A stretch of 64,000 nt of DNA from Asterella californica (taxonomy: Eukaryota; Streptophyta; Marchantiopsida; Marchantiales; Aytoniaceae). Numbering within the stretch: position 1 is the first letter of the stretch; the number at the start of each line of letters is the position of its first letter. Position numbers and translations under genes: made by a program. Below are positions 32,425-42,835 of this stretch, in pieces. The stretch covers positions 6,944,001 to 7,008,000 of the forward strand of contig JAYKYS010000009.1 in assembly GCA_036924285.1 (NCBI GenBank), in the 5' to 3' direction. The notes under the pieces were generated by a model, which saw nothing but the letters and a program-made list of their open reading frames with translations, was not told the DNA's origin and made no database searches.

Positions 32425-33035
32425 CTTCGTTGAAGATACGAAGTCCTGTCGATCTTCTGTGTTTACGACACTTCTTCTTCGAAGTTGATACCTAATCGTG
32501 AAAACGCCGACTTCAGACTTCGCCGAAGGTAGTTATCGACACCCCACCGAACAAAACCTAACAGAAGCCTTTTGCCGAAGACAGTCTTCGTCCACTCTCT
32601 TCCGATCGATAAATGCGGAGCACTACAGTAAACTCGCGATTGGAAATAGTAAAGTGAAATGCTTTTTGATCCTACTTATAGATTTTCCTCTCTTCTCCTC
32701 ACGTGCGAAGTCCTTCTTGATTCTCGAGCGCGAAGTTGCGCTAACTCCTGTCTCATTTTAGTTCTTCTTTCCAAGGCCATAACTTCGTCGTCCGATGTCC
32801 ATTCTTAGCAAATGAGGTATCCCTGGAAAGCTCTTCGTCCGTAGAATACAACCAAGTTATCTCCTCAAAGATATATTTGTCATAACTTCTGTATTTCTAC
32901 TCAGCATCATTCTTCGGCGTAGAAATCCTATTCTACACTGAATCTATCTTACCTATCATCTATACTAACTATTCTATAGTTTTACTTATCAAAAACAAAA
33001 AAATTCTTAGCAAAGTGGAAATCCAAGGCTTCACA

Positions 33036-33040
33036 TTAGT
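33036..33040. repeat. Target-site duplication TTAGT (right)
   Basis: Partner of 17331-17335. Confidence 0.88.
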
Positions 33041-33698
33041 CAAGATCCGGACTAGAAGCCTGTCGGAGTCTTAATTTCTTATTCTTATCTTGTCTTTCTC
33101 TCGTTTGGATTTTCTCTTCTTCCTCATCTTCTTACCTTCTTCTAGTGAGCTTCCGAGACTTCTATTGAGCTTCTGTGAGGTGAATGTCGTTGTAGTGCTG
33201 GAAGAAGACCGTTTTCGTAGGCAGAAGCTTGGGAAAGCTACAAGGGGCATACATCCTGTGATTAATCTAACCCGTTGGAATGTGTGAGAGAGATAACAAG
33301 GTGTAACAGCCGTTGCTAGTCGACTTCTACGAAGCAGGAGCAATCTTCTGGAGGTGTGAGAAGCCGAGTTGAACCCCCAGAAGCCGAGAATTGCTTCGGG
33401 AAGACGATACTGAGAAGACCGGAAGAAGTGACCTGGAAGCAGGAAGTGTCTTCCCGAGCTTCTCTGTGAATAGTTGTGTGATATTTTAGTTAGTTGTTGT
33501 TTGCTTAGGTCCAAGGCACCTTTTGAAGGGTCTGGAAGCCGTGTGGTTTTGTGAGAAGACGGGATTTTTAGACAAAACCGTGTGTTTGTGTGTTTGAATA
33601 GATCTTAGAACTTAGAGCAGCGTTACTTGTGCAAATCCTCTGTGGGAATGATATCTTGTATACTAAATGGGCAAAAGGAGTAATCCTGCGACACTACA
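33036..33698 (+). mobile_element. Giant family-1 LTR, segment 3 of 3 (3' end)
   Basis: It matches the reverse complement of 9374-10045 and ends GCGACACTACA at 33698, the LTR terminus. Genomic flank (TTCATAATG) follows. The matching target duplication would lie at the 5' LTR, which is not in the window. Confidence 0.8.
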
Positions 33699-34018
33699 TT
33701 CATAATGTTTGAAACGAATGGATTCGAATCACATGAATGTGCATACAATGTTTGGATATGAGAGGAATATGACGCAAAGAGAAAAATCATAAAATGTTTG
33801 CATATGAGAGTTTTGAAAGGAAAGAGAGAGGAGAGGAAAATGAAAAGAGAGAGAAAACTTTGAAAGGAGAGAGGAAGATGAAAGGGAGAGAGAGCTTTGA
33901 AAGGAGAGAGAGAGGGGGAAGAGAGAAGGAGAGGAGATCTCTCGTAGAGTAGAAGAAGAGTTGAAGAGGAGTTGAAGAGGAGTTTAACAAGAGGCGAAGA
34001 TGGTTTAATCGAGGGAGG
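33699..34018. other. Purine-rich flank between the LTRs
   Basis: 33820-33990 is an almost pure GA tract on the plus strand (repeats of GAAAGGAGAGAG). No gene is seen. Confidence 0.7.
34014..34018. repeat. Target-site duplication GGAGG (left)
   Basis: Repeated at 36275-36279. The purine-rich flank lowers its weight slightly, but the position is exact. Confidence 0.78.
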
Positions 34019-34539
34019 TGTGAAGCCTTGATTTTTCATTTTTGTTAATTAATTGACTAGTTGTAGACTAAATAAGAAGAATAGGTAGTAAAAGATAGAG
34101 GATAGAAGTAGAGTAGTGTTAATTAGGAAGTTTAGTGAAGAAGATCTGCTCTTGAAGAATCAGTCAAAGTTGTGAAGTTAGTTTGGATGGGATTTCCTCA
34201 TGAATGGATTCTTGGGACGAAGAGCTTTCTAACGATATGTTATGCGAGAAAAACGGAGTCCGAATGACGAAGTTATCAAGGATTTAAGAATCGATGAAGT
34301 TGGTGGGGTATGACTTCTTCGTACTTCGGCCGAAGAAGAACTTCGTCAGGCTGAGAAAAACTCTAACTACGGCATGTGTGACAAAGTCATGAAGATATAT
34401 GAGAAAGATGTTAAGTCATTGTCATATCATGTCTACAGTGTCAGAAAAGACGAAGAGACCGAGAGAGAAATTGACAAAGAAGTTGATCTTCAGCGAAGAT
34501 TGTTTTGAAGAAAGTAACTATATGTGAGGAGGTTCTTCA

Positions 34540-34790
34540 AGAAGTTTCTTCAACTTCAACTTCGGACTTCAGACTTCAACTTCGTACAATCTTCAAACTT
34601 CGGACTTCAACTTCGAACTTCAGACTTCAACTTCGTACTATCTTCAAACTTCGTACTTCGAATTTCAACTTCGTACTTCGTACCTTACTTCAACTTCGTA
34701 TCAATTTTCAACTTCGTATCAATTTTCAACTTCGTATCTATTTCCAACTTCCTACCTATTTCCAACTTCGTACTTCGTACTTCATGACCA
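34540..34790. repeat. Short-period tandem repeat (ACTTCGTA/ACTTCAA words)
   Basis: Dense repeats of TTCAACTTCG(T/G)AC, with sub-units near 12-24 nt, sit inside the solo LTR. Confidence 0.75.
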
Positions 34791-34935
34791 TCTTCGTGTC
34801 ATATTTAAACTTGGAGGTGAAGTTGAACTTGACGACTACGAGACTTCACGACATGAAGTCATAGAGAGACACATTGCAAGAACTGCTAGTGACTAAGGAT
34901 GAAGAACTCAAGAAGGTTTCTCAAGCGAAGGCGAC

Positions 34936-35105
34936 TGCATAAGAGAAGAGACTTCTTAAGAAGAGACTTCTTAAGAAGAGACTTCGAAAGAAGACCTTCG
35001 GGAGAAGAGACTTCTTAAGAAGAGACTTCGGAAGAAGACCTTCGGGGGAAGAGACTTCGGAAGAAGACCTTCGGGGGAAGAGACTTAGAAAGAAGAACTT
35101 CGGAC
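34936..35105. repeat. Short-period tandem repeat (GAAGAGACTTC words)
   Basis: Units such as GAAGAGACTTCTTAAGAA and GAAGACCTTCGGGGGAAGAG recur with a period near 18 nt, directly before the surviving coiled-coil tail. Confidence 0.75.
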
Positions 35106-35109
35106 GAAG

Positions 35110-35364
35110 GTGGATGAGATTACGACAACATACTTCGCCACCGAACTCGACGCGACAGAGATGGAGCTACTCCAGCGACTTCGGGCAGAGTTAACGATAG
35201 CGCCAGATCCTTCGACGAAGAGCAGGATAGTTAGACTAGCGGAGAGAATCATTCGAGATTTGAAGGAGCTTAGAGAGACAGTTAAGTTTACACTATGCAG
35301 TTTAGGACAGAAGTTACAGTTAGGTAGAGTAGATACTACGGTTCCGCCAACTAGGGAGTCGTGA
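35110..35364 (+). pseudogene. C-terminal remnant of the U3-encoded protein (family 2)
   Basis: The frame reads TTYFATELDATEMELLQRLR, then IVRLAERIIRDLKELRETVK, then VDTTVPPTRES and a stop. It is collinear with the end of 32424-30657. The N-terminal domain and most of the coiled coil are missing. Confidence 0.6.
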
Positions 35365-35449
35365 TCAAGCGGTCTAGATGTGATCATCTTTTTACAGTTA
35401 GACAAGCAGTTAGCTTAGTTAGGAAAACAGTTAGGTTAAGACGAAGGGC

Positions 35450-35457
35450 TATATAAG
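35450..35457 (+). promoter_or_regulatory. LTR TATA box (solo LTR)
   Basis: TATATAAG lies 86 nt after the ORF remnant, equivalent to 30592-30585. Confidence 0.58.
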
Positions 35458-36274
35458 CGATGCGATACTCAATCATTTTACCTTTTCCATGTTTTCAGTT
35501 TTTGTTTCTTAATTTTCGATTGCGCAAGATTGCGGAGTGAGTGTGTGAATGAAAGTGGGCGAAGGTGATTTACCTACGAAGGACGTAGTTTGCTGTCGCA
35601 GGTGTAATTCTGATTGACGAAGGCCTTTGTTATTTACATTGGACGAAGAGACTTCAGTGGAGAATTTGACCGAAGGTGACTTCGGCCGAAGTTGAAACTG
35701 TATACTTCGAAGGTGTTTGAACGAAGATCTAAGAACATATTAGTTATTGTGAAGTGGAAGAGCATAAGTTAAATTGTAAGAAGAGTTTGGATGATGGTGG
35801 CTTCGCCTTAAGTCTGCCTTCTTCAAATAAGTGGGATTCTTAAGAGTGAGGATTTAGTTGGAAGAACATTTCTTAGGAAGAGTAGGGACTTATTCCTTGG
35901 AATCTTGATGTGAAATTTGTATTCTTCTGTCTTTTCAGAAGAAGACTAGTAACATTTCAGCAATATTTTGCTACCTCATTTACTCATACATCTATCTTCT
36001 CGAATCTTTTATATGTTGTTGGAAAGGTCCCTGATCAAAGAACTATTTCATTGTTGTTTGTATTCGCTTTATCAGGTTTGTGCTTGGGTTTGGTTTCTTA
36101 TCAGACTTAACTCTCATCCGGATATTATTCCATTCCGTGAGAATAACAGAAAACCATCTGAATTATCATTGTGACGTTGTAGTACTGTGTTTTGTGTAAT
36201 TGTTAACTGTATCTTCGTGGGAACGATCCTTTATTTACTATTTCCGATACTTTGTGTTTCTCTGGGTTGTTACA

Positions 36275-36279
36275 GGAGG
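36275..36279. repeat. Target-site duplication GGAGG (right)
   Basis: Partner of 34014-34018. Confidence 0.78.
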
Positions 36280-36762
36280 AGACTTTGCAAGAGTGAGCGG
36301 TTGAGAGTGAGCATTTTGTGTGTGGATTTTCAAGTGAGTGAGCGTTTTGCGTGCGGATTTTCAAATCAAACTGTTGTTTTTGATTGCGGTAGCATTTCTG
36401 AGCAATTTTGAGAATCGTTGTGATGAAGATGAGAGGAACTGGTAGTAGTAGTAGAGGCGCTTGCTGAAGACGAGGTGATGTGAGAAGAAGATGTGAGGGC
36501 AGAGGCTCAAGTGATGAGAGAGGAAGAGGAGATGGGAGAAATCTTAGTAAGTTCATGACCACCACTGCGTTGAATGCGGTTGAATGTTGTGTGAATTGTT
36601 GTTTGAATGTGTCACTTTTGAATGTGTGAATGTTTAGGTTTATAGAGATTTCAGACTGAATGTTTGCAGTTGAGACAATTCAGTATGAATCGACTTCAGA
36701 TGTAGGACGAATCATCGTGGTTCGTCCTACCGCAAGCGATTCAAACCTTGAATCGCATTATT

Positions 36763-37026
36763 AACGAGCAAAATAATTGTTTTGCATATAAAATCTGTTT
36801 TGCTCGACTATCTCGCTCCTAACAAGAGCGAGCAAAACTGATTGTTTCGCTTGACGAACTAGCAAAACAATTTGAGCGGAATAGTTTTGCTCGTTCATAG
36901 AGCGAAACATAACATTTCGCTCGATCTTGGTAGAAACGAGCAAAACAGCAATGTTTCACTCAGTAAACAAGCAAAATTGTCTTGTTCTGTCTAGCTTAAA
37001 GCGAAATAGAAATGTTTTGCTCGTTT
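36763..37026. repeat. Inverted-repeat cluster (GAGCAAAA / TTTTGCTC)
   Basis: About ten copies of GAGCAAAA-, GAGCGAAA- or TTTTGCTC-like words alternate in orientation over 260 bp. The outer ends AACGAGCAAAA (36763) and the reverse complement of the segment ending at 37026 match. It looks like a small foldback or MITE-like element. Confidence 0.55.
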
Positions 37027-38689
37027 ACACCGTTGTCTCTAGAAGTCATTCGAAAAGAAGATACTAAATGTCGAAGAGGAGAATATCCTGAATCATCCAA
37101 TGAATATTGACGAGACTCAAAAATCATACTCTCAGTATGTAGATATCCCCAAAATCCAATTTCCGTAAACAACTTAGATCTTGACAACTTCACGGTATAC
37201 ATGAAAAGATATACAAAATGTTCTCCGATTATCACATATCACTTGAGCATTCATACTGTAATTTCATTTCCTATCAAAATAAGTCTCTCCATCGTAACGA
37301 GATCTTTGACTTAAAGGAAGTAAAGTATCACGGATCAATCCCACGCACTATGTAAAACTTTTTGTAGCAAAATGATATGCAATATGAACTCTCTTAGCTC
37401 GACTGGGCCATTTCACTTGATTTCTTAATCTTGATTCTAATGCGGTCATCATCCATTTCATGTAGTTCATCATACTCCCATGACCAATTCCTCATAAGAA
37501 AAGAGATCTATCCAAACAAGCTCCTTTATCGTTATGACCTAATCGATCAAGTGTCACTGCAAGCTATAATATCATCGAAGAAAGAATAGACTTATTCATA
37601 AATACAGGATGATCTTGTCAAGAGAAAATGACGCTTGAAAAGAATGTTTATTCATACGAGCAAACTGTCAAAACAAAGTTTACAACATCACAAAGGTGAC
37701 TGGTTTGACAGGCAATAGCCAGTCAAGGGTGTGATCAAGCCAGACAACGTTAAGAGGGGTACGATCAAGAGGGGTATGATCAAGCTCACGGAACCTACTG
37801 GGGGGTATGATCAAGCAAATTTCTGCCATGACAACTGTGTAGGGTTGTGTACTTAGTGCGGCAGGACAAAATTTGATGAGAGAGCTCATGTCGCGGAGCA
37901 CAAATATCCCAGGGTTGACACATGGCGGGGAAGGCAAACATCCAATTACACCAGGAAAAAGTAGAATGAGGCACAAGTTAAATTTGGAGGTCCGCTTCCA
38001 GAAGCGGCAGAATCAGCACACCTGGTCGCTGAGCTGTGATGATTTCAGCGCGCATCGCTTGTACGGGAGAGTATCCATGTCGGACAAATTAGCGTTACAG
38101 TCCTAATTTGTCCTCGCCAGGTACAGAAGTACTCCGGTAGAGGCGATCGTTCCGGACGCGAAGTGAGGCGAGGGTCTTAGGGCAGACTTTCACGTTTGAT
38201 TTTGTAAGCACGTGGTTAAATTTGGCGTGCGGCTTGTCTGGTCGACAGGAGACAAGGAAACTCCTCTTCCCGAGCTCCTACTGGGTACAAACGATCGTTC
38301 AAGTTACGCTCCCGTGATTTATGATTAGTTGTTGACGGACAAAAGTGTTGTCCCAGCTGCGGGCTGGTCCAGTTATTTCGACAGTTTAGGAATGAGGCGG
38401 CTGCGCATTAGCCGGGACTGAGGGCTTCTCTTCTCGAGTTTTGTAACCTCCAGATTTAACTTAAACCTACTCCCATCCATTGGCTATATATTGCGTCGCG
38501 TGTTCCTACTTAAACCTACTTGATAGCTGTTCTCATGACACCAGTGCTCGTCATTGCAGATAAACTTCCTTCAACTTCTTTGACGCACAGGAGTATCCGA
38601 CGACCGAGTCTACTGTTTTCATTGTTTGGAGAACGTTGGAGTCATCCTCACGTGAGTGAGCGGATGCCAGCTCGCTCGCTCGCTATTGG

Positions 38690-39250
38690 CGCGGCTTGCG
38701 TACTACTTTATGTCGGTAATGTAGTGCTTGCCTCTCTGCTTCATCCGGGTTCAGATCCCGCGCTGTTCTGCGCCACTGTTTCGCGGATCTTGCTCTCATA
38801 CATATCTGATATGTCTTTAATGGAACGTTGATCCTTGCCTGGACTGTTTTGCCGATGCCGATTGTGCAGATCGAGGAAATGCCGATTCTGGAGCATTGAT
38901 GTTCTCCCTGCCATCTTGGTACACGACGATTTCTCGCTACGACTAACTGCGCCACTGGTGATCCAGCTGCAGGTAGGCGGCATTTCCTCCTCGTGTTTAC
39001 TTTCCTAGGATCTCTGACTAGCGTTTTGATCGAGGTATTGGTCCCTGCAAAGCATTGCACGGTTTCCGGGGTTGATCCCGGTTTGTATGCCTATCTTCCC
39101 AAACAGCATTTGATTTTGCTTGGATATTCGTCGGTTTCCAAATGGTATCAGTTTGCTCCGACGTTCGACTCAACCTCGCCATGGCTTCTGTTTTAAGGGG
39201 CTGACGGGCTTCATATCTGATACGTCGTTAATGGAACGTTGATCCTTTCC
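38690..39250 (+). mobile_element. Pair of SINE-like segments sharing a 3' tail
   Basis: A B-box-like GGGTTCAGATCCC (38748-38760) and a second GGGGTTGATCCC (39070-39081) are each followed by the same tail, CATATCTGATA(T/C)GTC(T/G)TTAATGG (38803 and 39213). A-boxes are weak. The shared tail is certain; the SINE interpretation is tentative. Confidence 0.35.
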
Positions 39251-40152
39251 TCTTTCTACGGTTTGTTCTCTACGGTATGGCTTCCATGTTTTCCGAGTCG
39301 ATGGCACGAGCTCACAAATCCGCAGGTTTTGTCGTGACTGGGCGTATATGAATAAGATTTCTCCCTTGAAATGCCTAAGGGCGTAGAAATAATACTGAAG
39401 TGTCATTCAAGAAGAGTGACTCAAATGCATTCTGTAGTTTGCAGGGGATTTTATCCGGGGTGTCGAGATGGCTTGAGCCACGCATTGTTCTAACGTCTGG
39501 AGAGTTGTTTCCTGGAAGATAGTTACCGTTTCCTCGTCCTGAACTACCGTATTACTTTCTTCATGGCGCCGAGAGCTTCCCGGTTGTGTAGTGTCATACA
39601 GGGGCTTCATTAATCCGCTGCGTGGGATCCTCGAGCTCCTCGAAGGACATAAAACGTTGTGTAAACGGGCTTCCGGCATTGATGCGGGTGCTCAAGTGCA
39701 TCTTTCGGCTTGTTGTGGTTCGTAAGCGTACAGACACAAGTCTCTTCATTAGGAGCCTCCCGAAGTTTGCATCGCAATCTGAGTTCTCGCTCGTAGAGAA
39801 CTTCAGGCACTGAATTTGGGAGGCCCTTGTTCACGAGGTAGTCGATAGGAAAATATTTCTACACGCGTATACTCGTGTGCGCGCTTATCCCCCTGGCGCG
39901 TAAGCGCCCACTTGCTTCCCTTGATTGCTTGAATCTTGGGTCGATTGCTAACTTCCTTCGTGATAGTGACGTTTTCTCAGAGCATCGAACATGTCACTGT
40001 TCTTGTTGTGCATGTTCTGTCGGCTGGTTGATCTAATGTGTTGCGTGTTGCTTCTCTAGGAGATTGCTATCACGCTACGTCCAGTTGTAAGCCACACTTG
40101 AGTAGATCCAAGCGTATCCTATGGAAAGATTGCATTGCGGGAAGCTCATAAC

Positions 40153-40305
40153 TATGCACAATCTCTGCTGCTATAGACTGAAACACCCAAAATAGCATTT
40201 AGCATTCAACGCACTGTATACCTCCGTCGTGAACTCCTTCTGTAAAGAAACTATGATGCTTCCAGTACTTTGGAACAGCATGACAGAAATAACTCAGAGT
40301 TGGGA
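40153..40305 (-). repeat. Copia-flanking direct repeat, copy A (LTR remnant?)
   Basis: It shares CTATAGACTGAAACACC, GCACTGTATACCTCC and AACTCAGAGTTG with 42836-42985. Confidence 0.6.
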
Positions 40306-40309
40306 CTCT

Positions 40310-40704
40310 TCAACTTTGACTTGTCTTGGTAGTGTACTTCAATCCATATCTTGATGTCTCTATTAGATACTGAAGAATTCTTTTAACTGCACTCGAGTGA
40401 CAAGGATCTTTCAGATTTTGAGTCACTTTGCTGACAGCAAATGAAATATCAGGACCTGTGATGATTGCCAGATAAATCAGTTTATCAACTATTTTTCTGT
40501 ATCCCGTTCTGTCTACTCTCTCTTCGTAGTGATGGTCACAGAGTGATTTCTTACAAACTTCCATAGGAGTGGGAGCAGCTTTACAATTCTCCATACCAGA
40601 ATCTCGTTTTCCTCCAACATTGCCTTTTGCCATTCTGGACTTTTCTGCGCATCTTCGAACTTCAATTCCTCAGTCGAGTCTGTTACCTTAGTAAACAACA
40701 TCAC
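40310..40704 (-). pseudogene. Ty1/copia reverse transcriptase, internally deleted
   Basis: The N-terminal RT motif (KSPEWQKAMLEENEI) is followed almost at once, with a frameshift near 40600, by the C-terminal RT region (MENCKAAPTPMEVCKKSL, KLIYLAIITGPDISFAVSKV, AVKRILQYLIETSRYGLKY). About 300 residues including the YVDD box are missing, so it is a deletion derivative. Confidence 0.85.
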
Positions 40705-40914
40705 ACTATCTTGAAGTTTACTTTGCAGTTTTCAAGTCTTGGCAGATCTTCACTTAGAAGTTAAACAGTCCAAAATCTGCACTTAAGGCGGCCGCGTGCT
40801 AAGTCGGGAAGGGATTCACGTCAATTTCATACATAGAGAAGTTTGACATAGAATTTGACATCGTTGTGATGTAGCGTGTAGGGTAACATCACTAATTAGT
40901 ACAGGGTATCTCAG

Positions 40915-42335
40915 GTTCGAATTTTATTCTTTTGCGGTGTTCTTGTTGAATCTGTAATTGCGGACACAGTGTTCTTGTTGAATCTATAATTGCGGACACG
41001 GGCTGTTTTCATTAGGGTCCTTGCCTCTATAGAAAATCTCCCCCCTCCTCGTTTAGGTGTTAGAGGTTGAGTTCGGCAGGAGGGCAGAGATAGCGAACGG
41101 TCATGCTGTGCAGTGTCCTTGTTGAATCTGTAAATGCGGGTGCAAAAAGCTGTCATAAGGGTCCTTGCCTCTATTGAAAATCTCCCCCCTCCTCGTTTAG
41201 GTGTTAGAGGTTGAGTTGGGCAGGAGTGCAGAGATAGCGCACGGTCATGCTGTGCAGTGTCCTTGTTGAATCTGTCAATGCGGGTGCAGACAACTGTCAT
41301 TAGGGTCCTTGCCTCTATAGAAAATCTCCCCCTCCTGGTTTAGGTGTTACAGGTTGGGTTGGGCAAGCGGGCAGGATAGCGCACGCTCATGATTTTTATT
41401 CTTTTGCGGTGTCGTTGTTGAATCTGTTAATACGGACGCAGGCCACTCCCTCCTGGTTTAGGTGTTATGGGTTGGGCAAGCGGGCAGGATAGCGCACGCT
41501 CATGATTTTTATTCTTTTGCGGTGTCGTTGTTGAATCTGTTAATGCGGACGCAGGCCACTGTCATTAGAGTCTTTGTCTCTATAGAAAATTCCACCCCTC
41601 TTGGTTTTAGAGTCCTTGCTCCTATAGAAAATCTCCCTTCTTCCTGGTTTAGGTGTTAAAGGTTAGGTTGCAGCTATTAACGCCGTGCCTGTGCTAAATA
41701 TTGCGGAGGGATCTTCATGGTATAGTACATTCAGGTGGTGCATCAATCTCAATTTGGGTAGCGAACGCCCACGATTTTTATTCCTGTGCGGTGTCTTTGT
41801 TGAATCTGTAAATGCGGACGCAGACTGCTGTCCTGAGAGTCCTTTTCTCTATAGAAAATCTCCCCTTTCTTGATTTAGGTGTTAGAGGTTGGGTTGGGCA
41901 GGCGAGCGCGGATAGCGCACGCTCATGATTTTTATTCCTGTGCGATGTCCTTGTTGAATCTGTAAATGCAGACGCAGGACGCCGTCATTAGAGTCCTTGT
42001 CTCTATAGAAAATCTCCTCCCTCCTGGTTTAGGTGTTAAATGTTGGGTTGTAGCCATTAACGCCGTGGACGTGCGTTAGTAACACCATGCCTGTGCTAAA
42101 TATTGCAGAGGGATCTTCATCGGATAGTACATTCAGGTAGTGCATAAACCTCAATTTGGGTTGCAGCCCCTCCTGGTTTAGGTGTTAGAGGTTGGGATGG
42201 GCAGGCGGGAAGGGATAGCGCACGGTCATGGGTGTGTGCGATTAACGCCCTGCCTGTGCTAAATATTGCGGAGGATTTTTCATGGGATAGTACATTCAGG
42301 TGGTGCATTAACCTCAGGGTTTGCTGCACTCTGAT
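40915..42335. repeat. Minisatellite, unit about 150 bp, about eight copies
   Basis: The word TTGTTGAATCTGT(A/T)AATGCGG recurs near 40940, 40975, 41114, 41262, 41416, 41526, 41796 and 41950. Each unit carries CTATAGAAAATCTCC, then TTTAGGTGTTAGAGGTTGGG, then GATAGCGCACG(G/C)TCATG. Spacing is 110-155 bp, with larger gaps where units are incomplete. Confidence 0.85.
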
Positions 42336-42510
42336 CTCCGAGTCTGCATCTTTTGCATTGAGAAGCTAAGATCAAGTTTCTTTATTCTCTTGATTAGCCG
42401 GACAGATCTACTTCTTCCCGTGTGGAGTTCACATTAAATGTGTGGTGTGGCTGGACAGGAATTCTGCATTGTTTCATACGGGATCTCACTTGCATATTTA
42501 AGTCTTCTTA

Positions 42511-42760
42511 AAAATTCAAGTTTTGTAACTCTTCAAAACTTACATCATCTTTGCGAACGTCAATAGCTTTAACAAAACTATCCTAAGAACTTGGAAGACT
42601 ATTTAAAACCATCAGCACCAGATCTTCTTCATCAAATTTACTTCCCGAGTTGACTAGTTCCACCACCAGATTCTTGATGAGAGTGAAATGTGCCCCGATA
42701 GTTGTTCTTTCTTCCATTCGTAGGTTCTTCATTTCTGACAAATAGTCCTCTTCCTCTCAC
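42511..42760 (-). pseudogene. Ty1/copia gag fragment
   Basis: The minus strand reads MKNLRMEERTTIGAHFTLIK, then VELVNSGSKFDEEDLVLMVL, then NSLPSS, a stop, and DSFVKAIDV. This is the copia gag (UBN2-type) pattern with the LLxSLPxSWxxF box; the W codon is a stop (TAG). Confidence 0.72.
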
Positions 42761-42835
42761 AAAACTATGCTGTTTTAATCAAGTTAACATTCTACGGTGC
42801 GTGCGAAGATTGTAAAATACTAATCTGTCTTATCA

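Larger units (their letters stand above)
17336..33035 (-). mobile_element. Family-2 Ty3/gypsy element with U3-type ends at both termini
   Basis: The 15.7 kb insert sits between TTAGT duplications. Its right end is a normal 5' LTR on the minus strand (33035-29772), followed by a primer binding site, a long leader, gag, protease and RT running down to 19821. Instead of finishing RT, RNase H, integrase and a 3' LTR, the sequence switches at 19820/19821 into an LTR fragment, and then near 18860-18875 into the opposite strand of the LTR. The left terminus is therefore the LTR start (TGTGAAGCC) in plus orientation. The insert has long terminal inverted repeats (about 1.5 kb) instead of direct LTRs. 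It cannot be autonomous. Confidence 0.8.
29772..33035 (-). mobile_element. Family-2 5' LTR (3264 bp)
   Basis: Read on the minus strand it starts TGTGAAGCCTTGG (33035) and ends GTTGTTACA (29772), followed by the primer site. The same start and end bound the solo LTR at 34019-36274. It contains the accessory ORF (32424-30657) and then a TATA box (30592-30585). The ORF is therefore upstream of the presumed transcription start, in U3, and about 0.8 kb of R-U5 follows. Confidence 0.85.
34019..36274 (+). mobile_element. Family-2 solo LTR (2256 bp)
   Basis: It starts TGTGAAGCCTTG and ends GTTGTTACA, flanked by GGAGG. The R-U5 part matches the minus strand of 29772-30600. It is about 1 kb shorter than the 5' LTR because the N-terminal half of the accessory ORF is gone and simple repeats lie in its place. 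Confidence 0.87.
36280..40152. other. Repeat-like stretch without a supported gene
   Basis: Only short, unrelated frames occur on both strands. Items inside are listed separately: a hairpin cluster (36763-37026) and a pair of SINE-like segments (38690-39250). A GGGGTATGATCAAG word recurs at 37740-37815. Confidence 0.5.

Noticed and set aside
17336..33035. DNA transposon with long terminal inverted repeats (Mutator-like)
   Set aside because: The terminal repeats are the LTR of the same retroelement (identical in sequence to the solo LTR at 34019-36274), the inside is gag-pol with a tRNA-Asp primer site, and the duplication is 5 bp, not 9.
38683..39060. 125-codon minus-strand frame
   Set aside because: It overlaps the tRNA-like/SINE-like stretch and has no domain; the open frame looks incidental.
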